Below, piece after piece: positions 17,179 through 26,960 of a stretch of DNA of 64,000 nucleotides. Under the pieces are notes generated by a model, which saw only the letters and a list, made by a program, of their open reading frames with translations, was not told the DNA's origin and did not search any database. The stretch is from Betaproteobacteria bacterium (GTDB taxonomy: Bacteria; Pseudomonadota; Gammaproteobacteria; Burkholderiales; SG8-39). The position numbers and the translations under genes were made by a program. The first letter of the stretch is position 1. The number at the start of each line of letters is the position of its first letter. Where the stretch lies: NCBI GenBank assembly GCA_009693235.1, contig SHXR01000002.1, forward strand, positions 37,957 through 101,956, in the 5' to 3' direction.

Positions 17179-17580
17179 TTACAACTGTCGCGGCGATCGC
17201 AATAGGTGGCGGCGCAACCGGTCAACATCATCGGTGACAGCGCGCGCGGCCCGCTCTTGCATGCGGCGGTACGCAGTGAGGACCTGTGCCCCAAGCGGGG
17301 TCAAGGCCGCGCCACCGCCGGTCTTGCCGCCCTTCGCGGCGGCCACCAGCGGCGTGCGAAAGCAGGCGTTCATGGTGTCGACCAGCACCCAGGCTCGCTT
17401 GTAGCTCATACCAAGTTGGCGACCCGCCGCCGCAATGGAGCCTGTGGCCTCAATGCCTTCCAGCAGATCGGCTTTTCCTGGGCCCAAGGCCACTTCCGGA
17501 CCGAGATGGATGCGCAGATGCAGCCGTGCGAGCGGCGCGCGCGATGTTTTTCGCACCGGATTGCGAGTCGATTGAACCAT
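17179..17580 (-). CDS. ModE-type winged-helix DNA-binding protein lacking the molybdate-binding domains
   Basis: 133 residues matching the N-terminal LysR-like HTH domain of ModE: LLEGIEATGSIAAAGRQLGMSYKRAWVLVDTMN, followed by the wing KGGKTGGGAALTPLGAQVLTAYR. Classical ModE has two C-terminal Mop domains that bind molybdate; here the protein ends after the HTH and a short basic tail, so molybdate cannot be sensed through Mop domains. In a window with three Moco hydroxylase large subunits it may regulate molybdenum-related genes, but no operator is visible. It converges on the broken hybrid kinase and is divergent from grxD. Confidence 0.82.
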   Translation of the reverse strand: MVQSTRNPVRKTSRAPLARLHLRIHLGPEVALGPGKADLLEGIEATGSIAAAGRQLGMSYKRAWVLVDTMNACFRTPLVAAAKGGKTGGGAALTPLGAQVLTAYRRMQERAARAVTDDVDRLRRHLLRSPRQL

Positions 17581-17750
17581 CGGAGGGGCGGACGCTCTGA
17601 GAAGGATGGGTCAGGTATACTACAGGGCTTGGCTGGCGCCCGGCTGGACCTAGCTGGCAACGTGAACGGCTGACGCCGGGCATTCCCGGATTGACCCGTC
17701 ATCGTGGCGCCGATAATATTTCTGCGGTCTTTAAAGTTTAGGGGTTGGCA

Positions 17751-18074
17751 ATGGACATTCAGAAAACGATTCACGAGCAAGTAAGCGGCAATCGTGTTGT
17801 GCTGTACATGAAAGGCACACCGCAGTTTCCGCAGTGCGGATTCAGCGCGATGGCCATCAAGGTCCTCGAGGCCTGTGGGGTCGACCAGCCATTTACCGTC
17901 AACGTTCTTGAGGAACCCGCCATTCGTCAGGGCGTCAAGGAATATGCGAACTGGCCGACCGTGCCGCAACTCTATATAAGCGGTGAATTTATCGGCGGTT
18001 CGGACATCATGCGGGAAATGTACGAATCAGGTGAATTGCAAAAGGTCTTGCAGGAAGCGCACGCACCCCGCTGA
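17751..18074 (+). CDS. grxD: Monothiol glutaredoxin, Grx4 family
   Basis: 107 residues with the CGFS active site (FPQCGFSAMAIKVLEACGV, Cys29) and the glutathione-contact segments WPTVPQLYI and GGSDIM. Grx4 proteins bind a glutathione-ligated 2Fe-2S cluster and deliver it to iron-sulfur enzymes. I chose ATG at 17751, preceded by AGGGG at 17740-17744, over the TTG at 17745. The downstream nitroreductase gene converges on it with only six bases between the stops. Placement near hemA-prfA-prmC is the usual betaproteobacterial order, here interrupted by the kinase/binding-protein insertion. Confidence 0.95.
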   Translation: MDIQKTIHEQVSGNRVVLYMKGTPQFPQCGFSAMAIKVLEACGVDQPFTVNVLEEPAIRQGVKEYANWPTVPQLYISGEFIGGSDIMREMYESGELQKVLQEAHAPR

Positions 18075-18080
18075 CGTCGT

Positions 18081-18794
18081 TCAGTCACCCAAGAAGCGCG
18101 CGAATTCCGCCACCGGCGCGCGCTCGACCTTGAGCTGATTCTCGATGGCATCCGGATCGGCATAACCAAGCGCCATGCCGCAGACGAGCTGCTCATGTTC
18201 GGCCATGCCGACATGACGCGCGACGAGGCGATGAAAACGACACCACGCCTGTTGCGGGCAGGTATCCAATGCCCGTCCGCGCGCCGCGATCATGATGTTC
18301 TCGATGAACATCCCGTAGTCGAGCCAGCTGCCCTGTTCTAGTCTGCGATCGATGGCGAATAACATGCCGACCGGGGCATCGAAAAAACGAAAATTGCGAC
18401 CGCTGTGGGCGTGCGACTTTTCAAAATCGCCCTTGCCGATGCCAAGTAGGCTGTACAACGACCAGCCGAGTTGCCGGCGCCGCCCAATGTACGGTTCAAA
18501 CCAGTTGCGCGGGTAGTACTCGTAATCCGCCTGGTGAACGGGCGTCGCAACGCCCCGATCGGCGTCATGGGCGGCCAAGGCGTCGGCAACCAATGCGTCA
18601 CGGCTGGCGCCCATCACAACATAGACGCGCCAAGGTTGGATATTGGAACCCGACGGTGCGCGGCTCGCCGCGGCGAGAATGGCTTCGATCGTCTCGCGCG
18701 GCACCGGCCTTGGGAGAAAGCGGCGTATCGAACGGCGCGAACGAATTGCTGCATCCACGGCGGCGGCATTGCCCGTCATGTCGGTTGCCTTCAT
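18081..18794 (-). CDS. Nitroreductase family protein
   Basis: 237 residues with the FMN-binding nitroreductase fold: [20 protein letters not shown] at the N-terminus, [19 protein letters not shown] (FMN phosphate contact) and a C-terminal [11 protein letters not shown]. Members reduce nitroaromatics, quinones or flavins with NAD(P)H; the natural substrate is not deducible. The ATG at 18794 overlaps the argH stop by four bases (ATGA), so it is translationally coupled to argH, an unusual partner. A later start at 18779 (MTGNAAAV) is possible. Confidence 0.88.
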   Translation of the reverse strand: MKATDMTGNAAAVDAAIRSRRSIRRFLPRPVPRETIEAILAAASRAPSGSNIQPWRVYVVMGASRDALVADALAAHDADRGVATPVHQADYEYYPRNWFEPYIGRRRQLGWSLYSLLGIGKGDFEKSHAHSGRNFRFFDAPVGMLFAIDRRLEQGSWLDYGMFIENIMIAARGRALDTCPQQAWCRFHRLVARHVGMAEHEQLVCGMALGYADPDAIENQLKVERAPVAEFARFLGD

Positions 18795-20185
18795 TTCAAG
18801 GCGTCGCGGGCGCGCGTCACCTGGGCGAGAACCTGTGCGGCGGCGGTGCCACCGCGATGCGATCGACTGGCGGCCGAGCCGTCGGCGCGGAGCACGGCGA
18901 AGATATCCGGCTCAATGAGCGGGGAGAACGCCTGCAATTCGCTGATTGACAGGTCTTCCAGCCGGATGTTGCGCACTTCCGCGGCGCGGACTGCGCGGGC
19001 AACGACTTCATGGGCGTCACGAAACGCGACGCCTTTTTTGACCAAGTAGTCGGCCAGATCAGTGGCGGTGGCAAACCCTTCGTCGAGTGCCAGCAACATT
19101 GCGTCGGGATTCGCTTCCATTCCGGCGACCATATCAGCGAAGATGATAAGGGTATCGGTCAGCGTGTCGACCGTGTCAAACAGCGGTTCCTTATCCTCCT
19201 GATTGTCCTTGTTGTACGCGAGCGGTTGTCCTTTCATCAGAATGAGCAAACCCACCAGATGGCCCACGACGCGACCGGTCTTGCCGCGCGCAAGTTCCGG
19301 TACGTCCGGATTCTTTTTCTGCGGCATGATCGATGACCCGGTGCAAAATCGATCCGGCAGGCGGATGAATGAAAAGCGCGGGTTCATCCATAGGATGAGC
19401 TCTTCCGACAGGCGCGATAGATGCATCATCACAATCGCCGCGGCAGCCGCAAATTCGATCGCAAAATCGCGATCCGACACCGCATCGAGCGAGTTGTCGC
19501 ACACGTCATCGAACGCCAGGGCGCGGGCCACCTGTTCGCGATCAATCGGAAACGACGTGCCCGCCAAGGCGGCAGCGCCAAGCGGCAAGCGATTCATCCG
19601 CCGCCTGCAATCGGCGAAGCGCCCAGCGTCCCGCGCGAGCATTTCGTAGTAGGCCATCAGATGATGACCGAATGTCACGGGTTGAGCGACCTGCAAATGG
19701 GTGAAACCCGGCATCAGCGTGGCCGCATGCCGCCCCGCCTGCTCAACAATGGCCCGTTGCAGATCGCGGATGTGGATGACAATGTCATCGATCGCGCCGC
19801 GCAGAAAGAGGCGGATATCGGTCGCCACCTGATCGTTGCGCGAGCGGGCGGTGTGCAACCGTTTGCCGGCATCACCGACGATCGCAGTGAGGCGACGTTC
19901 AATATTGAGATGGACGTCTTCCGCGTCGAGCGACCAGGCGAACGTGCCGGCGTCGATCTCGGCGCGAATCGTCGCCATCCCATCTTCGATATGACGAAGA
20001 TCTGCGGCGGACAGAATGCCTTTCGAGCAAAGCATGCGCGCATGCGCAAGCGAGCCGTCTATATCGACGTTGGCAAGCCGCCGATCAAATGCGACCGAGG
20101 CGGTGTAGCGCTTGACGCGCTCCGACACGGGCTCGGCGAACCGTCCCGACCATGTGTTGTGAGGGTTTTCCGGAGGAAGGACCAT
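18791..20185 (-). CDS. argH: Argininosuccinate lyase
   Basis: About 464 residues. ArgH splits argininosuccinate into arginine and fumarate. The fumarase/aspartase superfamily signature [15 protein letters not shown] carries the catalytic Ser in its flexible loop; [13 protein letters not shown] and [13 protein letters not shown] form further active-site segments. I prefer the ATG at 20185 ([16 protein letters not shown]) over the in-frame start 13 codons earlier, because family alignments begin near NTWSGRF. It is divergent from algZ, the arrangement known from Pseudomonas (argH/fimS-algR-hemC). Confidence 0.96.
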   Translation of the reverse strand: MVLPPENPHNTWSGRFAEPVSERVKRYTASVAFDRRLANVDIDGSLAHARMLCSKGILSAADLRHIEDGMATIRAEIDAGTFAWSLDAEDVHLNIERRLTAIVGDAGKRLHTARSRNDQVATDIRLFLRGAIDDIVIHIRDLQRAIVEQAGRHAATLMPGFTHLQVAQPVTFGHHLMAYYEMLARDAGRFADCRRRMNRLPLGAAALAGTSFPIDREQVARALAFDDVCDNSLDAVSDRDFAIEFAAAAAIVMMHLSRLSEELILWMNPRFSFIRLPDRFCTGSSIMPQKKNPDVPELARGKTGRVVGHLVGLLILMKGQPLAYNKDNQEDKEPLFDTVDTLTDTLIIFADMVAGMEANPDAMLLALDEGFATATDLADYLVKKGVAFRDAHEVVARAVRAAEVRNIRLEDLSISELQAFSPLIEPDIFAVLRADGSAASRSHRGGTAAAQVLAQVTRARDALK

Positions 20186-20299
20186 GACGCCTTGATATCG
20201 AGGAGAGTCGGTCTGACAATACACTGCGGGACGAATCGCACCGATGTGCGTGATCAGTGCAGCGCGCGGATCGCAAAGGCAAAGGGGACGCTTATCCCG

Positions 20300-21471
20300 A
20301 TGGAACCTACGCCAGCTACTTTCAACTTACCTATCACGCCCTTCGGTATGCTTGCGAATTCCGTGCCGCGGACGACCGCCCCTTACGCGACGGCGAATCG
20401 ACCTGCGGATTCTAGCGCTAATCTCATCCTCCCCGGGCAGCGAATGGACGCGGACAGCGGTGTGCTAAGCGATGTGCTCCCTGATTTTCGCAATTCGGGA
20501 GTGATCGGCAGGATTGTCCTGCTGGTCAATGTGGCGATGCTCTTCGCCGTCGCGGTGTCCAGTCAAAGCGACGCGGAGTTCGTGCCCCTCGTCCTTTCCA
20601 AAGCCGCGATTGTCGAGCCGATCCTGTTCGCAAGTCTTGTCGCGCTCTACATCGGTCATCCCAAACTCGGGCCGTTCCGCTATGAGTTTGCGGTGGTGCT
20701 GATCACCTTGTTTGTGATGCTGGTCACCGCGTTCATCTACGGTCTCGTATCGACCTTCGATGCGAGCGCCACACGGTTTGGATTTGCCAGAGCGCTGGCG
20801 TTGGCCGCGTTCGGCGTGCTCTTCATGCTTGAGTACTTTTGCATGCGTAGCCGGGCGCTCGCGCCGGGGATGGTGGCGGCGCGTTTGCAGGCGTTGCAGG
20901 CGCGCATTCGCCCGCACTTTCTGTTCAATTCCATCAATGCGGTGCTGTCGTTGATCCGGACCGACCCACGCCGCGCCGAAACGGTCATCGAGGATTTGGC
21001 CGATCTGTTCCGCACGCTGATGGCCGATGCCCGTCAACTTGTTACACTTGAAGATGAGATTCGCCTGGTTCGCGGTTATCTCGATATCGAGCAGCTGCGT
21101 CTGAGTGAGCGGCTCGCCGTACACTGGAGCATCGAAGGCGCCCCGAAACACGTGCTGGTGCCTCCATTGTTTTGCAGCCCTTGGTGGAGAACGCCGTTTA
21201 TCACGAGGTTGAACCGGGCAAGGGCCCGGGAATCATTGATATCGATATCGTGCGACGTGACGATCGCCTGGCGATGCGCCTGGCGAACCCCTATCACTCC
21301 AAGCATCAACACCGTCAGGGCAATCGCATTGCCCTTACCAACATCAAAGAGAGATTGGCATTGCACTTTGACGCGGAAGCCACGCTCACCAGTGGCGCAA
21401 TCGGCGACCGCTACGAAATCCATGTCGATCTGCCCTATCGAAGTTCCGCCAAGGAAGGCAAAGAAGGATGA
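20300..21471 (+). pseudogene. algZ: LytS/AlgZ-type sensor histidine kinase, frameshifted between the phosphoacceptor and ATPase domains
   Basis: The N-terminal part has several membrane helices (IGRIVLLVNVAMLFAVAV, FEFAVVLITLF-like segment, ALALAAFGVLFML) and then the His-kinase domain LQARIRPHFLFNSINAVLSL with phosphoacceptor His near residue 206. At 21169 the frame changes by one base: the first frame runs into nonsense (LFCSPWWRT) while the next frame supplies the expected VLQPLVENAVYHEVEPG (ATPase N box) and continues to the stop. Restoring one G (TTGGTTTTG) repairs the gene. The end overlaps algR by four bases. The position between argH and algR-hemC identifies it as AlgZ/FimS. As read, the kinase lacks its ATPase domain. 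Confidence 0.78.
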
Positions 21472-22247
21472 CGATCAGCTCAAGCCGCGTTCCAATCCGC
21501 GTATTTCTTGTCGATGATGAAGCGCCCGCCCGTGCCCGCATGAAGGAATTGCTGGGCGATTTGGCCATGGACCTTGCCACCACCGTGGTGGGTGAAGCGG
21601 CCAATGGTCAAGAGGCATTGATCGTGCTCGCGACCACCCCGGCCGATGTGGCGCTGGTCGATGTCCACATGCCGGAAATGAATGGCCTCGAATTTGCCAG
21701 GCATGCCATGCAACTCGAACGGCCGCCGGCGGTGATTTTCACCGCCGCGCATGACCAATACGCGGTCGCCGCCTTTGAGCTGAATGCGCTCGATTATCTG
21801 TTGAAGCCGGTGCGTGCGGTGCGCCTGCGGGCAGCCCTGCAAAAAGCGTCCACTTCCGGGCCGGCCCATCGCGAGCAATTCGAGCGGGCCTCTTCCAATT
21901 CGCCGCGCCATTATCTGTCGGTCTCGGAACGCGGTCGGATCACGCTGGTGCCGCTGAGGGATATCGTGTATCTGCGCGCTGAGCTCAAATACGTGACCGT
22001 CCGCACCAAGGAACGTGAGTTTCTCGTCGAGGAATCACTCACCCAGCTCGAGCAGGAATTCGGTGGCGTATTCGTCCGCATTCATCGTTCATGCCTGGTC
22101 GCCAGGCGACTCATCAAAGGGTTCGAGCGTGCCACCGATCCGGACGGTGAAAGCGCCGGTTGGGCGGTTATGTTGCATGGCGTGGATGACAGGCTGCCGG
22201 TCAGTCGCCGTCAATGGTCCGCAGTGAAGAGTCTCGTGACAGCCTAG
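21468..22247 (+). CDS. algR: LytTR-family response regulator, AlgR-like
   Basis: 259 residues. An N-terminal receiver domain (VFLVDDEAPARARMKELL, phosphoacceptor Asp about residue 65 in VDVHMPEMNGLEF, conserved Lys in YLLKPVRA) is joined to a C-terminal LytTR DNA-binding domain (RGRITLVPLRDIVYLRAELKYVTVRT, FVRIHRSCLVARRLI). In Pseudomonas AlgR controls alginate and twitching genes; targets here are unknown. The ATGA overlap with algZ indicates one operon. The gene is intact although its cognate kinase is frameshifted. Confidence 0.93.
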   Translation: MTISSSRVPIRVFLVDDEAPARARMKELLGDLAMDLATTVVGEAANGQEALIVLATTPADVALVDVHMPEMNGLEFARHAMQLERPPAVIFTAAHDQYAVAAFELNALDYLLKPVRAVRLRAALQKASTSGPAHREQFERASSNSPRHYLSVSERGRITLVPLRDIVYLRAELKYVTVRTKEREFLVEESLTQLEQEFGGVFVRIHRSCLVARRLIKGFERATDPDGESAGWAVMLHGVDDRLPVSRRQWSAVKSLVTA

Positions 22248-22298
22248 ACCTCGCTGATGAATCCGCGGGGTCTTCGATCTTCTTGGCAGCGAATCTGC

Positions 22299-22826
22299 TC
22301 AAGGCATCTTCTTGATGCGTTCCGCTGCAACCGCCAGTCGCTGGTCCAGATAGGTGCCGTAAAAATCCTCACTCGGCATGCCAACGAGCGGGTCGGCCAG
22401 GCGCACGCCGCCTTTGCCGTAGAACTGCACGGTCGGCACCATGCGCACGCGTTGCGCACCGGCAAACGCGCGGTGATTGGTGGCTTGGCCCGCGAAATCA
22501 TTGAGCGGCAGCGTGACTTCCGGATCGACTTCGATGATCGCAAGCCGCTTGGCCAGCTCCGGATTGCGGGTGAGCGGCGCGAGATAGTTCTGCCGCACCT
22601 TGGCGCACCAAGGACAAGTCCTGGTGCCGTAAAGAACGACCAGGACCTTGCCGTGGTCGGCGGCTTCCTCGGCATGTCGCGCAAGATCGGTCGCATACGG
22701 CAACTCAGCGGCGGCGGCCGGCTGCATCAGAAAGCCGAGCAAGCTCCTCGTCACGAGGTGCAATATCCAGATCATCGGAGCACTGTGTTTGCGCGTGGCG
22801 GCCGGGGAAATCATGCGCACTAACAT
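22299..22826 (-). CDS. Secreted thioredoxin-like protein with CPWC motif
   Basis: Up to 175 residues. A hydrophobic N-terminus ([23 protein letters not shown]) looks like a signal peptide ending in an AAAA-type cleavage site. The mature domain shows [22 protein letters not shown] with a CPWC redox pair and the cis-Pro segment [10 protein letters not shown], the layout of SoxW-like thioredoxin-fold proteins. It probably exchanges disulfides in the periplasm; partner unknown. The start may be the ATG at 22826, 22814 or 22775. It lies convergent to algR and divergent from hemC, interrupting the algR-hemC adjacency seen in Pseudomonas. Confidence 0.8.
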   Translation of the reverse strand: MLVRMISPAATRKHSAPMIWILHLVTRSLLGFLMQPAAAAELPYATDLARHAEEAADHGKVLVVLYGTRTCPWCAKVRQNYLAPLTRNPELAKRLAIIEVDPEVTLPLNDFAGQATNHRAFAGAQRVRMVPTVQFYGKGGVRLADPLVGMPSEDFYGTYLDQRLAVAAERIKKMP

Positions 22827-22898
22827 TTTTTACTCAACCTATGCATGCTTGGTTACGCGTTTCAGGCGTCGCAGTATGCGTCTTTTGGATGCGCGATC

Positions 22899-23840
22899 GT
22901 GAGCGACACAACTCCAACCCGACTCGTCATTGCAACCCGCCAAAGCCGACTGGCCCTGTGGCAGGCCCATCATGTGAAGGGGCTCTTGCAGGCATTATAT
23001 CCGGCGTGCAATGTCGAACTGCTGTCGATGTCCACGCGCGGTGATGAAGTGCTTGATCGCTCGCTGTCCTTGATTGGCGGCAAGGGACTCTTCGTCAAGG
23101 AACTCGAAGTTGCGCTGCAGGATGGGCGCGCGGATCTCGCCGTGCATTCGGCGAAGGACGTTCCGATGGCTTTGCCGAGTGGCTTCGCGATTGCAGCCAT
23201 TCCCATGCGGGAAGACCCGCGCGATGCGTTCATTTCGAATCGTTATGCAACGCCTTCTGCACTGCCGGACGGCGCGGTGGTTGGCACCGCCAGTTTGCGA
23301 CGCGAGGCGCAGCTGCGCGAGCGTTTTCCCAAGCTTCGGTTCGTGGCATTGCGTGGCAATATCGATACGCGCCTTGCCAAACTCGATGCAGGCGAATGCG
23401 ATGCCGCGGTGCTCGCGGTCGCAGGATTGGTGCGACTCGGCCTGAAGGCGCGCATTCGCAGCGAATTGTCGATCGATGCCTCACTCCCGGCACCGGGTCA
23501 AGGTGCACTCGCCATTGAGGTTGCGACGGCTAATCCGCGCATTGCGCAGTGGATCAGTCGACTGGAAGACGAAACCAGTGCGCTTTGCGTGCGCGCCGAG
23601 CGCGCGGTGAGCCTTGGCCTTGGCGGCAGCTGCCAAATACCTCTTGGGGCGCACGCGACGCGTGCGGGTGACCGGCTGCGGATTGCGGGGTTGGTCGCCG
23701 CGCCCGACGGCCGGCAGGTGGTGCGTGCCATGCGCGAAGGTCCCGCATCAGCCCCGGAGGCGCTCGGCGAAGCGCTCGCCATGGACTTGCGAAAGGGCGG
23801 GGCGACCGCGATTCTCGATGCATTGGCTGCCGCTTCGTAG
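22899..23840 (+). CDS. hemC: Porphobilinogen deaminase (hydroxymethylbilane synthase)
   Basis: 313 residues from the GTG at 22899. It polymerises four porphobilinogens into hydroxymethylbilane. [16 protein letters not shown] opens the protein, ending in the dipyrromethane-cofactor site [13 protein letters not shown] with Cys245; [12 protein letters not shown] and [11 protein letters not shown] form the active-site cleft. The in-frame TTG at 22845 would add an N-terminus not typical of HemC. It precedes hemD by 29 bases. Confidence 0.96.
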   Translation: MSDTTPTRLVIATRQSRLALWQAHHVKGLLQALYPACNVELLSMSTRGDEVLDRSLSLIGGKGLFVKELEVALQDGRADLAVHSAKDVPMALPSGFAIAAIPMREDPRDAFISNRYATPSALPDGAVVGTASLRREAQLRERFPKLRFVALRGNIDTRLAKLDAGECDAAVLAVAGLVRLGLKARIRSELSIDASLPAPGQGALAIEVATANPRIAQWISRLEDETSALCVRAERAVSLGLGGSCQIPLGAHATRAGDRLRIAGLVAAPDGRQVVRAMREGPASAPEALGEALAMDLRKGGATAILDALAAAS

Positions 23841-23869
23841 TTGGCGGCGCCAGTGCGGGCGACCCTGAC

Positions 23870-24628
23870 ATGCTGGGTGGCCGGGGCATCCTAGTGACGC
23901 GCCCGCGGGCGCAGGCGGGCGAGCTTGCGGTCGCTATCGTTGCCCATGGTGGTGATCCGGTGCTGTTTCCGACCATTGCCATTGATCCGATCGCCGATCC
24001 GGCGCCCGCGCAGTCGCTGTTCGCGCGTCTCGGCGAGTTTGACCATGCCATTTTCGTCAGCGCCAATGCGGTGCAGTTTGGTCTATCTCTGGCGTCAGCA
24101 CCCTGGCCCGACCGGGTGTCGGCGATTGCGGTCGGTCCGGCGACCGCACAGGCCCTGGCGAGAGCAAGCATCCCACGCGTCCTTACGCCCGTCGTGCGCT
24201 TTGATAGCGAAGGCGTGCTGGCCCTGGATACTCTTCAACAGTTGCAGGGTCGGCGTGTTTTGATCGTGCGGGGTGTTGGCGGGCGAGACCTGCTCGAACA
24301 CACCCTTGAAGAGCGCGGTGCCGTGGTCGACATCGCGGAAGTCTATTCACGACATCATCCGCGCGAAGCCGCCGGCCCGTTGATTCGGCGCTGGCGAGCC
24401 GGGAATATCCATGCTGTGATTTGTACGGCGAGCGAAGCCGCACGCAATCTCCATGCTTCGCTCGCTACCGATCTTGATCTATTGAAGCAGGCGCCGGTTT
24501 TTGTGCCCCATGCGCGGATTGCGGCGATGGTCCGGGCGCTCTACCAGACGGACGTGATCGAAACAGCGACCGGTGATAGCGCGATCGTGCGTGCGATGGA
24601 GCGCTTTTTTGCTAAAGTACAAGACTGA
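23870..24628 (+). CDS. hemD: Uroporphyrinogen-III synthase
   Basis: 252 residues. HemD closes hydroxymethylbilane with inversion of ring D. The sequence is poorly conserved in the family but has the usual landmarks: ILVTRPRAQAGELA at the N-terminus, DHAIFVSANAVQFGL and VICTASEAARNL, i.e. the two-lobed fold. Position between hemC and hemX confirms the call. Confidence 0.93.
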   Translation: MLGGRGILVTRPRAQAGELAVAIVAHGGDPVLFPTIAIDPIADPAPAQSLFARLGEFDHAIFVSANAVQFGLSLASAPWPDRVSAIAVGPATAQALARASIPRVLTPVVRFDSEGVLALDTLQQLQGRRVLIVRGVGGRDLLEHTLEERGAVVDIAEVYSRHHPREAAGPLIRRWRAGNIHAVICTASEAARNLHASLATDLDLLKQAPVFVPHARIAAMVRALYQTDVIETATGDSAIVRAMERFFAKVQD

Positions 24629-24640
24629 GTTGTTAAGCAG

Positions 24641-24685
24641 TCTTGTTGGTATGTCTCGTTGGTAAGTCTTGTTGGTAGGTCTTGT
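24641..24685 (+). repeat. Tandem 13-base repeat between hemD and hemX
   Basis: Units TCTTGTTGGTATG (24641), TCTCGTTGGTAAG (24654), TCTTGTTGGTAGG (24667) and a partial copy TCTTGTT (24680) follow each other directly, starting 12 bases after the hemD stop. The units differ at only one or two positions. It lies in the short leader of hemX; function unknown. Confidence 0.85.
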
Positions 24686-24715
24686 TCATTCTTCTCTCTT
24701 ATCGAGCACCGGACG

Positions 24716-25756
24716 ATGTCGGAGTCAGATCGGGAAGCGCCCGCCGTGCCCCAGGCGGCGATTCGTAAGCCTTCCCGCTTTTCGCAGCCGGTCGCGATTA
24801 CGTTCGGTCTGGCCGCCGCCCTCGTCGTCTTGTTATGGTTTGCCACCCAGGGTGAACTCAACCGGATGCGCGACGATGTGGCGCGCCGCCTGCAACTTGC
24901 AGAGCTTGAAGTTCGTGAGAGTCGCATTGCCGGCCGGGAAGCCCAGGAGGGCGTGCGTGATGCCCAATCGCGTCTTGCCACGCTGGAAGGAAAAGTCAGC
25001 GAATCCCATAATCATCAAGTTGCACTCGAACAGCTTTATCAGGAGCTCTCACGTGGCCGCGATGAATGGATCGTTGCGGAAATCGAGCAGACCATCGCAC
25101 TCGCCTCCCAGCAATTGCAGCTCGCGGGCAACGTGCAAGGGGCATTGGTGGCGTTGCAAACGGCGGATGCGCGCCTCGCAAGATCAGATCGGCCGCAGTT
25201 CATCCCATTGCGCAAGATCATCAATCGCGATATCGACCGGCTGAAGGCGTTGCCGGCGGTAGATTTGGCCGGGCTCACCTTGAAACTCGATGAAGTCACC
25301 AACAACATCGACCAGCTGACATTGTTGGTCGATGGTCGCCCGCTGCCCGCAGACGAGGCGTTGGCCGTTGAGGACGGTTTCTGGACGAAGCTCACCAGCG
25401 TCGTGTGGGGTGAGTTGAAGCAATTGATTCGCGTGCAGCGGCTCGATGATTCCGATCAAGGTCTGCTGACGCCGGAACAAAGTTATTTTCTGCGTGAGAA
25501 TCTCAAGCTCCGGTTGATGCATGCACGGCTTGCCCTGATGCAACGGAATGATGCGGTGTTCCGTGCCGACCTCAAGGTCGCCGCCGGCTGGGTCAATCGG
25601 TATTTCGATACGCGGCAAAAGCGTGTGAGTGCGACGCTTGCCACCGTCGAGAAACTGGCTGCGACGACATTGAATATTGATTTGCCGACGCTGGCCGACA
25701 GCCTGGGTGCTATCCGTAGCTTCAAAGTGACTGCCGACAAGTCCCGGCGCAACTAG
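24716..25756 (+). CDS. hemX: HemX-like membrane-anchored protein of the heme operon
   Basis: 346 residues. A short cytoplasmic N-terminus is followed by one membrane helix (about residues 26-43, VAITFGLAAALVVLLWFA), a long coiled coil rich in Arg, Glu and Gln (LAELEVRESRIAGREAQEG) and a C-terminal helical domain with YFLRENLKLRLMHARLALMQRN, typical of HemX. Although often annotated as uroporphyrinogen C-methyltransferase, this protein has no methyltransferase motif; a scaffold role is more likely. I chose the ATG at 24716 because homologous proteins begin just before the membrane helix. Confidence 0.9.
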   Translation: MSESDREAPAVPQAAIRKPSRFSQPVAITFGLAAALVVLLWFATQGELNRMRDDVARRLQLAELEVRESRIAGREAQEGVRDAQSRLATLEGKVSESHNHQVALEQLYQELSRGRDEWIVAEIEQTIALASQQLQLAGNVQGALVALQTADARLARSDRPQFIPLRKIINRDIDRLKALPAVDLAGLTLKLDEVTNNIDQLTLLVDGRPLPADEALAVEDGFWTKLTSVVWGELKQLIRVQRLDDSDQGLLTPEQSYFLRENLKLRLMHARLALMQRNDAVFRADLKVAAGWVNRYFDTRQKRVSATLATVEKLAATTLNIDLPTLADSLGAIRSFKVTADKSRRN

Positions 25757-25758
25757 CT

Positions 25759-26937
25759 ATGCGCGGACTGGTCTGGTTCCTGGTTGTTGCAGCCCTCGCG
25801 GTCGGCCTTGCGCTGGTCGCGCGTATGAACGAGGGTTATGTGCTGGTGGTGGTACCGCCATGGCGGGTCGAGGTTTCGTTGGCGCTGGCGCTGATGATAT
25901 TGGTGGCGACGTTCGCGTTGCTTTATTCACTCCTTCGCATTGCGCGCCATACGCTTCGTCTTCCTTCATACGTCGCGGCCTTTCGGCGTCGCCAGCGCAG
26001 CACGCGTGCCCACGAGGCCCTTCGTGCGGCATGGCAGGCTTATCTTGAAGGGCGATACGGGCGCGCCCATAAGATGGCGGCGCGCGCCTTCGAACTCGAT
26101 GAGGCGCCCGGGATTGCAGCGCTGATTGCGGCGCGTTCATCGCACTTCATGCGCGATACCGCGCAGCGTGATGCATGGCTCGCGCGCGCCGAGGGCGTCG
26201 TCGACGAGTCGCGCTATGCGCGGCTGTCGACCCAAGCGGAACTGCTGCTCGATGAGCGCCGCTTCGAGGAGGCCCGCGCGATCCTGGTCGACTTGCATAA
26301 CGCCGGGCCACGCCATGTGTCGACCTTGCGCATGTTGATGCGGGCCGAGCAGGGCTTGCAGAACTGGGAGGAAGTGCTGCGTCTCATTCGACAACTCGAG
26401 CGGCGTGGCGCGCTGTCAGCGGAGTCGGCGCGACAACTCACGCTCACTGCGACGGTCGAGAATCTGCGCCTCAAATCGCTCGATGCCGACGGCATTCGTC
26501 ACTTTTGGCGAGGCGTCGATGACGAAGAAAAATTCGAGCCGCGGGTAGCGCTGACTGCCGCGCGATTATTCATGCGCTTGGGCGATTACCGCACCGCCCA
26601 TACGATTCTCGCCAACGCAATTGAGCATCAATGGAATCACGAACTCGTGCTCGCGTTCGGCGAGGCCTTCGATGTCGATGCGTTCGAGCGGCTTGAACTT
26701 GCCGAGCGCTGGTTGGCGACGCATCCGCCCGACGCCGCGTTGCTGCTTACGCTTGGCAGGCTGTGCGTCTATCGTGAACTATGGGGTAAGGCGCAAAGCT
26801 ACTTCGAGGCGAGTCTGTCCCAGGATGAATCGAAAATGGCCCATGTGGAGTTGGCGAGGCTTCTGGAACGGATCGGCAAGCAGGCGGACGCCCATCAGCA
26901 CTATCGCGCGGCGACCAATTCAGCGCTGCCCGAGTAG
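25759..26937 (+). CDS. hemY: HemY-like TPR membrane protein of the heme operon
   Basis: 392 residues. Two N-terminal membrane helices (LVWFLVVAALAVGLALVA and VSLALALMILVATFALLYSLL) precede helical repeats (ALRAAWQAYLEGRYGRAHKMAARAFE, AARLFMRLGDYRTAHTIL, PDAALLLTLGRLCVYRELWGKAQSYFEAS) of TPR type. It is the proteobacterial HemY of the hemCDXY operon and not the Gram-positive oxidase of the same name. It starts two bases after the hemX stop and converges on hemF. Confidence 0.93.
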   Translation: MRGLVWFLVVAALAVGLALVARMNEGYVLVVVPPWRVEVSLALALMILVATFALLYSLLRIARHTLRLPSYVAAFRRRQRSTRAHEALRAAWQAYLEGRYGRAHKMAARAFELDEAPGIAALIAARSSHFMRDTAQRDAWLARAEGVVDESRYARLSTQAELLLDERRFEEARAILVDLHNAGPRHVSTLRMLMRAEQGLQNWEEVLRLIRQLERRGALSAESARQLTLTATVENLRLKSLDADGIRHFWRGVDDEEKFEPRVALTAARLFMRLGDYRTAHTILANAIEHQWNHELVLAFGEAFDVDAFERLELAERWLATHPPDAALLLTLGRLCVYRELWGKAQSYFEASLSQDESKMAHVELARLLERIGKQADAHQHYRAATNSALPE

Positions 26938-26960
26938 CCGTTCGATCGGCCGCGCAGTCC

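Noticed and set aside
19421..20299. N-terminal extension of the AlgZ frame across argH
   Set aside because: This part is antisense to argH. The AlgZ protein reasonably begins at the ATG at 20300, just before the membrane helices.
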